In this document: positions 23,384-34,282 of the stretch, in pieces
How positions within the stretch are numbered: the first letter of the stretch is position 1
Layout of the letters: every line of letters begins with the position of its first letter
The notes under the pieces: model-generated
The model's input: the letters and a program-made list of their open reading frames with translations, nothing else
What the model was told of the DNA's origin: nothing
Databases searched by the model: none
Translations under genes and position numbers: made by a program
From: Spiribacter halobius
GTDB taxonomy: Bacteria > Pseudomonadota > Gammaproteobacteria > Nitrococcales > Nitrococcaceae
Direction: 5' to 3'
DNA length: 64,000 nucleotides
NCBI RefSeq assembly: GCF_020883455.1
Contig: NZ_CP086615.1
Span: forward strand, 2,790,001 to 2,854,000

Positions 23384-24004
23384 CTACGCAAGAAACTCTC
23401 GGGCCAGCAGATAGACCTCGCGGCTGCGATCCCGCGAGGCGCCCGGCTTGCGGCTGTGTACCCGCCGGAAGCGCCCCCGCATGTCTGCGAGCAGCGCCTC
23501 GAAGCCCTGTCCCTGAAAGGTCTTGACCAGCAGGTCGCCCCCCGGGTTCAGCCGCCCGTCCACGAACTCGAGGGCCAGCTCGGCGAGCAGCATCGCCCGC
23601 GGCTGATCCACGGCCTTCTGACCGGAGAGATTGGGCGCCATGTCCGAGAGCACAAGGTCCACCGGCTCGCCGCCCAGCGCCTCGTCGAGGCCAGCCAGCG
23701 CCGCCGCCTCGGTGAAGTCCCCCTGCAGGACCGTCACCCCCGGCAGCGGCTCCATGGGCAGCACGTCCAGCGCGATGACCTGCCCGCGGCCACCCAGCCG
23801 GGCGGCGCAGTATTCGCTCCAGCCGCCCGGCGCCGCGCCGAGATCCACGATCCGCTGGCCCGGGCGGATCAGCCGGTCGCGGCCGTCGATCTCCTCGAGC
23901 TTGAACACCGCCCTGGAGCGGTAGCCCTTCTGCTGCGCCGCCTTCACGTAGGGGTCGCTGAAGTGCTCCTTCAGCCAGCGGCGGCTGCTGCGGGTGCGCG
24001 GCAT
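23384..24004 (-). CDS. rlmE: 23S rRNA 2'-O-methyltransferase (U2552)
   Basis: RlmE/FtsJ (RrmJ) methylates U2552 of 23S rRNA using S-adenosylmethionine. 206 residues from ATG at 24004. The SAM-binding motif is [12 protein letters not shown]; the catalytic K-D-K set is represented by the Lys in AVFKLEEID, the Asp in [10 protein letters not shown] and the Lys in LVKTFQG; the C-terminal [16 protein letters not shown] follows. It begins directly after a small membrane protein gene (TGA, one base, ATG), suggesting coupling, and precedes ftsH by 71 nt, as in many gammaproteobacteria. Confidence 0.96.
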   Translation of the reverse strand: MPRTRSSRRWLKEHFSDPYVKAAQQKGYRSRAVFKLEEIDGRDRLIRPGQRIVDLGAAPGGWSEYCAARLGGRGQVIALDVLPMEPLPGVTVLQGDFTEAAALAGLDEALGGEPVDLVLSDMAPNLSGQKAVDQPRAMLLAELALEFVDGRLNPGGDLLVKTFQGQGFEALLADMRGRFRRVHSRKPGASRDRSREVYLLAREFLA

Positions 24005-24005
24005 C

Positions 24006-24248
24006 TCACTCGCGCCGCTGCTCGTGGCGCCGCAGCACGCCACGGGTGCGCGCCGCCAGCCAGCCGCCGCACCCGAAGCCCACCACCGCCAGGATGGCGA
24101 GCTCCGTCCACTGGCCGAGCTCGAGCCTCAGCACCACCACCAGCACACCCACCACCAGCCCGAGGACCACGGCGAGCTCGAGCTTGACCTTGTCCAGCGG
24201 ACCCGGCTGCTGGGAGACTGTGCGACCTTCGCGGTCCGCTCCGCTCAT
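24006..24248 (-). CDS. Small membrane protein of unknown function (80 residues)
   Basis: Not recognised with a specific family. Two hydrophobic segments are visible, about residues 23-43 ([19 protein letters not shown]) and 48-68 ([18 protein letters not shown]), with a basic tail ([14 protein letters not shown]). It sits tightly before rlmE and is transcribed with it. Its start is only 15 nt from the divergent yhbY start, so the two genes must have overlapping promoter regions or yhbY is transcribed from inside this gene. Confidence 0.7.
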   Translation of the reverse strand: MSGADREGRTVSQQPGPLDKVKLELAVVLGLVVGVLVVVLRLELGQWTELAILAVVGFGCGGWLAARTRGVLRRHEQRRE

Positions 24249-24263
24249 CGGGAATTCTCACGC

Positions 24264-24563
24264 ATGTCGCTTACTCCGGCCCAGAAACGCTATCTGCGAG
24301 GCCTCGGTCACGATCTCCACCCGCTGGTCCGCACCGGCAGCGCCGGGCTCACCGACGCCGTGCTCGCCGAGCTCGAGCGGGCACTGGCGGACCACGAGCT
24401 GGTCAAGATCCGCCTCCTGGCCGACGACCGCGAGCAACGCAGCCAATACCTCCAGCAGGTCCTCACCACCACGGGCGCCGAGCTGGTCCAGCGGGTCGGC
24501 CATGTGGTGCTGTTGTACCGGCCGAACCCAGAGAAGCGCCGCGGGCGTATCGAGCTGCCCTAG
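24264..24563 (+). CDS. yhbY: YhbY-family (CRM domain) ribosome assembly RNA-binding protein
   Basis: Small (99 residues) CRM-domain protein associated with pre-50S ribosome assembly. Family blocks: LTPAQKRYLRGLGHDLHPLVRTGSAGLT (split over the N-terminus) and LADHELVKIRLL, with the GxxG-type loop near the middle. It is divergent from rlmE/ftsH, a conserved neighbourhood. The last codons and the TAG stop form the left arm of a 52-bp perfect palindrome (24536-24587), so the end of this coding sequence is mirrored in the spacer. Confidence 0.93.
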   Translation: MSLTPAQKRYLRGLGHDLHPLVRTGSAGLTDAVLAELERALADHELVKIRLLADDREQRSQYLQQVLTTTGAELVQRVGHVVLLYRPNPEKRRGRIELP

Positions 24564-24587
24564 GGCAGCTCGATACGCCCGCGGCGC
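24536..24587. repeat. 52-bp perfect palindrome spanning the yhbY stop codon
   Basis: Arms 24536-24561 and 24562-24587 are exact reverse complements with no spacer, centred on CCTAGG. The left arm is yhbY coding sequence (last eight codons plus TAG); the right arm is non-coding. It would form a 26-bp hairpin in the yhbY transcript and may act as a transcript end, although no U-tract follows. Confidence 0.9.
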
Positions 24588-24588
24588 A

Positions 24589-24705
24589 GTCCAAAGTTCA
24601 AAGTTCAAAGTCCGCGAGTCGGGCGCCGTGACAACATTCACCGCGGTCTGTATGGCCAGCGGCGCCTGGCCGCCACTTTGAACTTGTCCCTTTGAACTTT
24701 GAACT
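24589..24705. repeat. TTCAAAG heptamer arrays, inverted pair, copy 1
   Basis: Left array 24589-24612 reads (G)TCCAAAGTTCAAAGTTCAAAG; the right array 24675-24705 is its reverse-complement type (CTTTGAAC repeats). Between them is about 60 nt without a gene. It fills the convergent gap between yhbY and greA, a likely bidirectional transcript-end structure. Confidence 0.85.
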
Positions 24706-24710
24706 GTGCG

Positions 24711-25183
24711 CTACTCGTAGCGCACCTCCACGATCTCGTACGACCGATTGCCCCCGGGCGCCTGCACGTCCGCCACGTCGCCCTCCTCCTTGCCGATCAG
24801 GGCGCGGGCGATGGGGGACTGGACCGAGATCAGGCCCTGCTTGATGTCGGCCTCGTCCTCGCCGACGATCCGGTAGGTTTTCTCCGTGCCGTCCTCCTCG
24901 TCGGCCAGCACGACGGTTACCCCGAACACCACCTTGCCGTTGGCCGGCAGGCTGGTCACGTCGATGATCTGGGCATTGGAGAGCTTGCTCTCGATGTCGG
25001 CGATGCGGCCCTCGATGAAGCTCTGCTGCTCGCGGGCCGCGTGGTACTCGGCGTTCTCCTTGAGGTCGCCATGGGCGCGCGCCTCGGCGATGGCACGGAT
25101 GATCCGCGGGCGCTCCTGACTCTTCAGCCGGTCCAGCTCCTCGCGCAGCTTCTCGGCACCGCGCACGGTCAGCGGCGTCTTGC

Positions 25184-25187
<4 letters not shown>
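24711..25187 (-). CDS. greA: Transcription elongation factor GreA
   Basis: Rescues backtracked RNA polymerase by stimulating transcript cleavage. 158 residues: N-terminal coiled coil (about 1-75) with the acidic tip around [15 protein letters not shown] (the catalytic Asp/Glu pair), then the C-terminal domain ending [12 protein letters not shown]. The ATG overlaps the carB stop by 4 nt, so greA is the distal gene of a carA-carB-greA unit, an order common in gammaproteobacteria. Confidence 0.97.
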
Positions 25188-28405
<3,218 letters not shown>

Positions 28406-28455
28406 CGTCTTGCGTTCGCCTCGAGTCGGGGGCCGCGGGGCCGGGGTAGGAGCGC

Positions 28456-29607
28456 TCAGGCGGCGTCGCCGCGGCGACCGTCCATCAGCTCGATGAAGTG
28501 GCCGAACAGCGGCGCGACGTCGTGCGGCCCGGGGCTCGCTTCCGGATGCCCCTGGAAGCTGAAGGCCGGTTGGTCGGTCAGGTGGATGCCCTGCAGGGAG
28601 CCGTCGAACAGCGAGCGCTGCAGCACCCGCACGTTGGCCGGCAGACTCTCGGCATCCACCGCGAAGCCGTGGTTCTGGCTGGAGATCATGACCCGGCCCG
28701 CGTCCTCGTCCAGCACCGGATGGTTGGCGCCGTGATGGCCGAACTTCATCTTCACCGTCCGTCCGCCGACGGCCAGGCCCAGCAGCTGATGGCCGAGGCA
28801 GATGCCGAACACCGGCGTGCCGCTGGCGAGGATCTCGCGGGTGGCCTCGATGGCGTAGCCGAGGGGCTCGGGATCACCCGGCCCGTTGGAGAGGAACACC
28901 CCGTGCGGGCGCATCGCCAGCACCTCCGCAGCCGGCGTCTGCGCCGGCACCACGGTGACCCGGCAGCCATGATCCACCAGCTGGCGCAGAATGTTGCGCT
29001 TGATGCCGAAGTCGTAGGCGACGACGTGCCAGGGCAGCTCCGCCTCGGGGCGCGGCTCGGGCTCGCGCTCGCCCCGCTCCAGCGCCCAGGTGCCGAGCCG
29101 CCACTCGTAGGCCTCGGCGGTGGTGACCGCCTGCACCAGGTCGCGCCCCTTGAGGTCCGGGCACTCCCGCGCCGCCGCCACGGCGGCGTCCGCGTCCGGC
29201 TCGCCGGCCAGAATGCAGCCGTTCTGCGCGCCGCCCTCGCGGATGATCCGCGTCAGCCGCCGGGTGTCGATGTCGCTGATGGCGACCACACCGTTGCGCT
29301 CGAGGTAGTCCGGCAGCGACTCCCGGGCGCGCCAGCTGCTCAGGCGCACCGGAGCATCCCGCACGATGAGCCCGGCCAGCTGCGGGCCCAGGGACTCCTC
29401 GTCCAGCGGGTTGGCGCCGGTGTTGCCGATATGGGGGTAGGTGAGGGTCACGAGCTGGCCGTGGTAGGAGGGGTCGGTGCAGATCTCCTGGTACCCGGTC
29501 ATGGCGGTGTTGAAGCAGACCTCGCCGACAGTCTGCCCCTCGGCGCCGAGCGCCCGGCCATGGAACACTGTGCCGTCTGCAAGCGCGAGAATGGCGGCTT
29601 TGGCCAA
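28456..29607 (-). CDS. carA: Carbamoyl-phosphate synthase small subunit (glutaminase)
   Basis: Class I glutamine amidotransferase subunit that supplies ammonia to CarB. 383 residues from the TTG at 29607 ([12 protein letters not shown]), chosen because GGAGG lies 6 nt before it and the family starts here; no ATG fits. The nucleophilic cysteine is in [13 protein letters not shown], with the catalytic His/Glu in [13 protein letters not shown] near the C-terminus. Its leader holds a promoter, a six-codon ORF and an intrinsic terminator. dapB, often upstream of carA, is absent. Confidence 0.96.
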   Translation of the reverse strand: MAKAAILALADGTVFHGRALGAEGQTVGEVCFNTAMTGYQEICTDPSYHGQLVTLTYPHIGNTGANPLDEESLGPQLAGLIVRDAPVRLSSWRARESLPDYLERNGVVAISDIDTRRLTRIIREGGAQNGCILAGEPDADAAVAAARECPDLKGRDLVQAVTTAEAYEWRLGTWALERGEREPEPRPEAELPWHVVAYDFGIKRNILRQLVDHGCRVTVVPAQTPAAEVLAMRPHGVFLSNGPGDPEPLGYAIEATREILASGTPVFGICLGHQLLGLAVGGRTVKMKFGHHGANHPVLDEDAGRVMISSQNHGFAVDAESLPANVRVLQRSLFDGSLQGIHLTDQPAFSFQGHPEASPGPHDVAPLFGHFIELMDGRRGDAA

Positions 29608-29628
29608 TGCAGTCCTCCCCCCGGTCGC

Positions 29629-29661
29629 AAAAACGGGAGGGATCCGCGGATGCCCTCCCGT
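29629..29661 (-). terminator. Terminator/attenuator in the carA leader
   Basis: A 9-bp stem (29633-29641 with 29653-29661, ACGGGAGGG/CCCTCCCGT) followed on the minus strand by TTTTT lies between the carA promoter and the carA ribosome-binding site. It would stop transcription about 20 nt before the start codon unless prevented, the layout of an attenuator. Confidence 0.8.
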
Positions 29662-29669
29662 TACCTGCG

Positions 29670-29690
29670 TCAGGCGCTGTTCACCCTCAT
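29670..29690 (-). CDS. Possible carA leader mini-ORF (six codons)
   Basis: ATG-AGG-GTG-AAC-AGC-GCC-TGA begins about 7 nt into the predicted transcript and stops 8 nt before the terminator stem. A ribosome finishing it would cover the stem, as in the translation-coupled attenuation known for enteric pyrBI. There is no clear ribosome-binding site, so translation is uncertain. Confidence 0.35.
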
Positions 29691-29703
29691 CGATCAACCC
29701 CTA

Positions 29704-29733
29704 ATTCTACGTCGCCCCTCTGAAGCTGTCCAA
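29704..29733 (-). promoter_or_regulatory. carA promoter
   Basis: On the minus strand TTGGAC (29728-29733) and TAGAAT (29704-29709) are 18 nt apart; predicted start near 29697. This places only about 90 nt of leader before carA. Confidence 0.7.
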
Positions 29734-29839
29734 CCGCGCTCCTGTCCTGTTCACAGGCTTCGCCCCGGTATCTGACCGCGAGCTCGGAAGCTCGAGATGC
29801 CCTCCGCACGCTGGGTGCCCGGGCCGCGCTGAGCGCGGC

Positions 29840-29871
29840 TGTCGGCGAGCGCTCCGCGCTTGCCGACCTAC
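29840..29871. repeat. GTAGGTCGGCAAGCGC repeat, single copy
   Basis: 32 nt identical (as reverse complement) to 61149-61180 and nearly identical to 61220-61251; the similarity to 61201-61251 extends about 19 nt further left (CCGCGCTNNGCGCGGC). Internally it is itself a partial palindrome around GAGCGCTCCGCGC. Confidence 0.85.
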
Positions 29872-29975
29872 CGAAGAGTGACCGCATCGAGACCGTTCGT
29901 GAAGCAGGGTCAGGGTGTGGTTCCCAAAGCTTGCCCAAGCACGACACCGCGGAACCCGGCACGGCGCCCGGGGAG

Positions 29976-30081
29976 ATGGTTCGTGGTGACCGTTTACGGG
30001 ACACGCCGTGAATACCTCCATGTAGGCTCCACTGCGGCATCCATGCCGCAGAGGGTCCCGTAAACGGTCACCACGAACCAT
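29976..30081. repeat. Large inverted repeat with 27-bp perfect arms
   Basis: Arms 29976-30002 and 30055-30081 are exact reverse complements. The 52-nt loop contains a second hairpin, CTGCGGCAT/ATGCCGCAG (30032-30051). The whole could extrude as a branched cruciform or fold as a structured RNA. Imperfect direct repeats of about 12 nt flank it. Confidence 0.85.
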
Positions 30082-30224
30082 CGCGGCACGGCCCCATGCG
30101 CAAGCACGACCTCGCGGATCTGAATAGCCGAGCGCGAGCGGGTTGCACAAGCGAGCCCCCAGCGGCTAGCCTACGCGGCCTTCACCGCCGCGGGCGGTGA
30201 CCTCCGACTCCTGTCAGGCACCCC

Positions 30225-31169
30225 ATGAACGCGCTCTCCCTGCGTCAGCTGAACAAGACGTATCCCGGCGGCGTCACCGCCCTGCGGGACGTGAACCTGG
30301 AAGTGGCCCCCGGCGACTTCTTCGGCCTGCTCGGCCCCAATGGCGCCGGCAAGACCACCATCCTCGGCATCGTGGCCTCGCTGGTGCGCAAGACCTCCGG
30401 CAGCGTGGAAGTGTTCGGCCACGATATCGACCGCGAACCCTGGGAGGCGAAATCGAATCTCGGCCTCGTGCCCCAGGAATTCAATTTCAACCAGTTCGAG
30501 ACCGTCAGCCAGATCGTGCTCAACCAGGCGGGCTACTACGGCATCGACCGGCACACCGCCCGGGAGCGGGCCGAGCGGTATCTCAGGGAGCTCGACCTCT
30601 GGGGCAAGCGGGACGCCACCTCCCGCTCCCTGTCCGGGGGCATGAAGCGCCGGCTGCTGATCGCCCGGGCCCTGATCCACGAGCCGCGGCTACTGATCCT
30701 CGACGAGCCCACGGCCGGCGTGGACATCGAGCTGCGCCGCTCCATGTGGCGCTTCCTGCGGCAGATGAACGAGCGCGGCACCACGATCATCCTCACCACC
30801 CATTATCTCGAGGAGGCGGAGTCGCTCTGCCGTAACATCGCCATCATCGACGGCGGCCGGATCATCGAGAACACCGACGTACGCTCGCTGCTGCGCAAGC
30901 TCAAGAGCCAGAGCTTCATTCTGGATATCCGGGGCAGCGTGCGCACCATGGACACCCTGCCGGACTTCCACGTGGTGCCACTGGACGAAAGCACGCTGGA
31001 GGTGGAAGTCCGCGGTGACCAGACCCTCAGCGACCTTTTCCACCAGCTGACCGAGCGCGGTGTCGAGGTGGTGAGCATGAAGAACAAGTCCAATCGTCTG
31101 GAGGAGCTGTTCGTGCGCATGCTCGGGCACGGGCAGCCGACGCGGCGGGCCGACGCCGTGGAGGCCTGA
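30225..31169 (+). CDS. yadG: ABC transporter ATP-binding protein (YadG-like)
   Basis: ATPase subunit of an ABC-2 type exporter resembling E. coli YadGH. 314 residues. Walker A GPNGAGKTT (37-45), signature SLSGGMKRR, Walker B LLILDEPTAGVD and the switch His in TTHYLEEAE are intact. The C-terminal 80 residues form an accessory domain typical of this subfamily. The permease follows with the stop and start one base apart. Substrate unknown. Confidence 0.9.
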   Translation: MNALSLRQLNKTYPGGVTALRDVNLEVAPGDFFGLLGPNGAGKTTILGIVASLVRKTSGSVEVFGHDIDREPWEAKSNLGLVPQEFNFNQFETVSQIVLNQAGYYGIDRHTARERAERYLRELDLWGKRDATSRSLSGGMKRRLLIARALIHEPRLLILDEPTAGVDIELRRSMWRFLRQMNERGTTIILTTHYLEEAESLCRNIAIIDGGRIIENTDVRSLLRKLKSQSFILDIRGSVRTMDTLPDFHVVPLDESTLEVEVRGDQTLSDLFHQLTERGVEVVSMKNKSNRLEELFVRMLGHGQPTRRADAVEA

Positions 31170-31170
31170 G

Positions 31171-31962
31171 ATGGCGAGCTTCTACCCGGCCTACCCCCGG
31201 CAGACCCTGATCGCCCTGCGCACCCTCGCCGGCAAGGAAACCCACCGCTACCTGCGGATCTGGGTGCAGACGCTGCTGCCGCCCGCGATCACCATGACGC
31301 TGTACTTCATCATCTTCGGCAGCCTGATCGGCTCCCGCGTCGGGCCCATGGATGGCTACAGCTTCATGGAGTTCATCGCGCCCGGCATCATCATGATGTC
31401 GGTCATCACCAACTCCTATACCAATGTGGTCTCCTCGTTCTTTGGCGCCAAGTTTCAGCGCCATATCGAGGAATTGCTGGTCTCGCCCACGCCGAATTAC
31501 GTGATCCTGCTCGGCTATCTCGCCGGGGGCGTCGGGCGCGGGCTGCTCACGGGCCTCATCGTCACCATTATTGCCACGTTCTTCGCCGATCTCAGCATTC
31601 ACAGCGTACCCATCACCATCAGCGTGGTGTTCCTGACGGCGGTGCTGTTTTCCCTCGGCGGGTTCATCAATGGCGTGTTCGCCCGCAAGTTCGACGACAT
31701 CGCCATCGTACCCACCTTCATTCTGACGCCGCTCACCTATCTCGGCGGCGTGTTCTATTCCATTTCGCTGCTGCCGGACTTCTGGCGGGTGCTGTCGCTG
31801 GCGAATCCGATCCTGTACATGGTCAATGCCTTTCGCTACGGCATTCTCGGCAGCTCAGACATTCCGATCGGGGTCGCCTATGCGCTGGTGTTCGGCTTCA
31901 TCGCCCTGCTCGGCGGCTTCAGCCTGTACCTGCTGGAGCGCGGTACCGGTCTGCGCAGCTGA
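31171..31962 (+). CDS. yadH: ABC-2 type transporter permease (YadH-like)
   Basis: Membrane subunit partner of the preceding ATPase, 263 residues, six predicted helices. The ABC-2 signature region near residues 175-235 reads NGVFARKFDDIAIVPTFIL and continues LTPLTYLGGVFYSISLLP, ending with a helix and LLERGTGLRS. Start ATG lies one base after the yadG stop. It exports an unidentified compound. Confidence 0.9.
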   Translation: MASFYPAYPRQTLIALRTLAGKETHRYLRIWVQTLLPPAITMTLYFIIFGSLIGSRVGPMDGYSFMEFIAPGIIMMSVITNSYTNVVSSFFGAKFQRHIEELLVSPTPNYVILLGYLAGGVGRGLLTGLIVTIIATFFADLSIHSVPITISVVFLTAVLFSLGGFINGVFARKFDDIAIVPTFILTPLTYLGGVFYSISLLPDFWRVLSLANPILYMVNAFRYGILGSSDIPIGVAYALVFGFIALLGGFSLYLLERGTGLRS

Positions 31963-32056
31963 CCGCCAGCCGCAAGACCACACTTGACTTGCGCCCGTCG
32001 CGCACGCACACCTGCCGGCAGGCCCGGGGCCGCGGCAGAGAGGGGACGCAGACACC

Positions 32057-33400
32057 ATGGATCTAGAGCGCACGCCGCTGCTCACCGATCTCTACGAGCT
32101 GACCATGCTCCAGACCTACTACGAGCATGGCATGACCGGCGAGGCGGTGTTCGAGCTCTTTTTCCGGGCGGCGCCGCATCGGGGCTTCTTCGTTGCCGCC
32201 GGGCTCGAGCAGGCGCTCGACTGGCTCACGGGCCTGCGGTTCGGGGACGAAGAGCTTGCCTGGATGCGCGACAGCGGGCATTTCTCCGCCGAATTCGTCG
32301 AGCGCATGGCCGGCTTCCGGTTCACCGGCGAGGTGCGCGCCCTTCCCGAGGGCACGGTGTTCTTTGCGGAGGAGCCCGTGCTGCAGATCACCGCGCCGCT
32401 GCCCGAGGGCCAGCTGGTGGAATCGCGGCTGATGAACATCGTCCACTACCAGACGCTCATCGCCACCAAGGCGGCACGCTGCCGGCTCGCCGCCGGCGAC
32501 CGGAGGGTGGTGGACTTCGGCATGCGCCGCGCCCATGGCGGCGAGGCCGGGCTATGGGCGGGCCGGGCCTGCCATCTGGCCGGCTTCGAGGCGACGGCTA
32601 CCTGCCTCGCCAGCGCGCGCTACGGTGTGCCGGCCACCGGCACCATGGCGCACGCATTCATCCTCGCTCATGACGACGAGGCCGAGGCCTTCGAGCGCTT
32701 CGCCCGCAGTCATCCGCACAACGTCGTGCTGCTCATCGATACCTATGACGTCGAGGCCGGCGCGCGCAAGGTGGTGGAGGTGGCCCGGCGGCTGCGACCC
32801 GAAGGCATCCCGGTGCGGGGGGTGCGCATCGACAGTGGCGACCTCGCTGCCCATGCCCGGAAGGTAAGGCGGATCCTTGATGCGGGTGGCCTTCAGGAGA
32901 CCAGGATCCTGGTCAGCGGCGGACTCGACGAACACCGCATCGCCCGGCTGGTGGCCGACGGCGCCCCCATCGACGGCTTCGGCGTTGGCTCCCAGGTGGA
33001 TACCTCCGCCGATGTGCCCTTTCTCGACTCCGCCTACAAGCTGCACGAGTTCAGCGGCCGTGCCCGCGGCAAGCGCTCGGAGGGCAAGACGGACCTGCCC
33101 GGGCGCAAGCAGGTCTTTCGTGAGCAGGATGCCGACGGGCGCTGGCGCGGGGACACCATCGGCCTTGCCGACGAGTCACTGCCGGGAGAGGCGCTGCTCG
33201 CGCCGGTGATGCAGGGCGGGGAAAGGGTTGATCCGGGGGGAGAGGGATCACTCGAGCGCGCCCGGGCGCACTGTGCTGACGGTCTGCGCCGCCTGCCCGA
33301 GGCGCAGCGTGCCCTGAAGCCGAAAGCGGATTATCCGGTCAGCCTTTCGCCGGCGCTGCGTGCGCTGCGCGAGCAGGTGGCGGGCGGCGCGGCCGGCTGA
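32057..33400 (+). CDS. pncB: Nicotinate phosphoribosyltransferase
   Basis: Salvages nicotinate to nicotinate mononucleotide using PRPP, ATP-dependent, in NAD synthesis. 447 residues; the N-terminus (LLTDLYELTMLQTYYEHGM) and the block VVDFGMRRAHGGEAGLWAGR, whose histidine is the phosphorylated residue region, mark the family; RIDSGDLAAHARKVR and VSGGLDEHRIA form the PRPP and base-binding side. The 3' end folds into a GC hairpin containing the stop codon. It follows yadH by 94 nt and may be in the same transcript. Confidence 0.93.
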   Translation: MDLERTPLLTDLYELTMLQTYYEHGMTGEAVFELFFRAAPHRGFFVAAGLEQALDWLTGLRFGDEELAWMRDSGHFSAEFVERMAGFRFTGEVRALPEGTVFFAEEPVLQITAPLPEGQLVESRLMNIVHYQTLIATKAARCRLAAGDRRVVDFGMRRAHGGEAGLWAGRACHLAGFEATATCLASARYGVPATGTMAHAFILAHDDEAEAFERFARSHPHNVVLLIDTYDVEAGARKVVEVARRLRPEGIPVRGVRIDSGDLAAHARKVRRILDAGGLQETRILVSGGLDEHRIARLVADGAPIDGFGVGSQVDTSADVPFLDSAYKLHEFSGRARGKRSEGKTDLPGRKQVFREQDADGRWRGDTIGLADESLPGEALLAPVMQGGERVDPGGEGSLERARAHCADGLRRLPEAQRALKPKADYPVSLSPALRALREQVAGGAAG

Positions 33401-33411
33401 GCGCCGGCCGC
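33389..33411. terminator. GC hairpin at convergent ends of pncB and the H-NS-like gene
   Basis: Stem GCGGCCGGC / GCCGGCCGC (9 bp) with loop TGAGC, which contains the pncB stop. No U-tract follows on either strand, so it may be only a transcript-stabilising structure. Confidence 0.45.
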
Positions 33412-33425
33412 CCTCCACGCCAGTC

Positions 33426-33746
33426 TCAGTCGACGCGGATCTCGTCGAGGGAGCGGCCCGAGGCCTCCCACTCCTTGATCCAGACCGGCTTGCGGCCACG
33501 GCCGGACCAGGTCTTGCTGGCATCCGCGGGGTGCTGGAAGCGCACCTTGCCCTTGGCACGCGTGGTCTTGGGCTTGCTCGGCTGCCCGCCCACGAGGTCG
33601 GTCAGATTGAAGCCGTAACGCTCCGCGACCTGCTTGATCTCCTGCTGGGCCTTCTTTGCATCCTCCTTGCGCCGGCTTTCGATCTCGCGATCGATATCCT
33701 TCTTGAGCTGCCGAAGCTCCTGGGAGGAATACTTGGAAAGATCCAT
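33426..33746 (-). CDS. H-NS family nucleoid-associated protein
   Basis: 106-residue DNA-binding protein. The N-terminal half (about 5-50) is a charged coiled coil for oligomerisation (LRQLKKDIDREIESRRKED). The C-terminal half is the H-NS DNA-binding domain with the AT-hook-like core TWSGRGRKPVWIKEW. The variant resembles the H-NS proteins of beta- and gammaproteobacteria that end in LDEIRV. AAGGAG lies 5 nt before the ATG at 33746. Such proteins silence AT-rich, horizontally acquired DNA. Confidence 0.92.
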   Translation of the reverse strand: MDLSKYSSQELRQLKKDIDREIESRRKEDAKKAQQEIKQVAERYGFNLTDLVGGQPSKPKTTRAKGKVRFQHPADASKTWSGRGRKPVWIKEWEASGRSLDEIRVD

Positions 33747-33867
33747 TACTGCTCCTTTTCGGTAACACCGCCTGAAATCGATGGCATCGACCGGACTGCC
33801 GGTCGCTTTGTTATTCTTCGCGGTCTTTCCATCGCGCGGACGCCTGGGTCGCCGCGAAGATGGCGGT

Positions 33868-33896
33868 AATTTAATCGCAACCGGGAGCGAATGCAA
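33868..33896 (-). promoter_or_regulatory. Promoter of the H-NS-like gene
   Basis: On the minus strand TTGCAT (33891-33896) and TAAATT (33868-33873) are 17 nt apart in a locally AT-rich patch that includes an A7 tract, giving a leader of about 115 nt. AT-rich promoter DNA would suit autoregulation by H-NS; that is inference. The rest of 33747-34282 shows no gene. Confidence 0.65.
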
Positions 33897-34282
33897 AAAA
33901 ATCCATGGCCCATGCCGGCGTCGGCGCGAGGCCGTGTAGGGCACCCCGTCTGCGTTCAGCGACGGTGCGGTTTGGAGCGCGCCTCGGCACTTGCGGGAAT
34001 ACCAGGCTTCGAGGGTTGCCCGGCGAACCGGAATGCCTGTGAATGGGTTTTCGCGGGGATCAGGCTACCCTTGCGCAATTCGGGAAAGCCGGCAGGCGCC
34101 AGATTCTGCCTGCCGCCATGAACCCGCGGACCTGCGTGCAAAATCACCGCTACAGGCCATTTCGGCCCCGGGGATCTGAAGGGCGATCGCCACTGCCTCC
34201 CACCCGCGTCGCGAACGCTATTCCCGCACCGGGTTCGGGCGGTACCCTGACCGGTCTCTCACTGACCCCTGGAGTGACTGCC

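Larger units (their letters stand above)
29698..30224. other. Gene-free repeat-rich junction between carA and the YadGH exporter
   Basis: No credible gene is seen in this 527-nt stretch. It holds the carA promoter, a single copy of the GTAGGTCGGCAAGCGC repeat (29840-29871), and a large inverted repeat (29976-30081) flanked by imperfect direct repeats of CAAGCACGAC (29938 and 30101). The flanking genes are divergent. It looks like a site of past rearrangement or insertion. Confidence 0.7.

Noticed and set aside
29698-30224. Short frames in the carA-yadG gap as genes
   Set aside because: They run through inverted repeats, lack start signals and change frame with the repeat arms.
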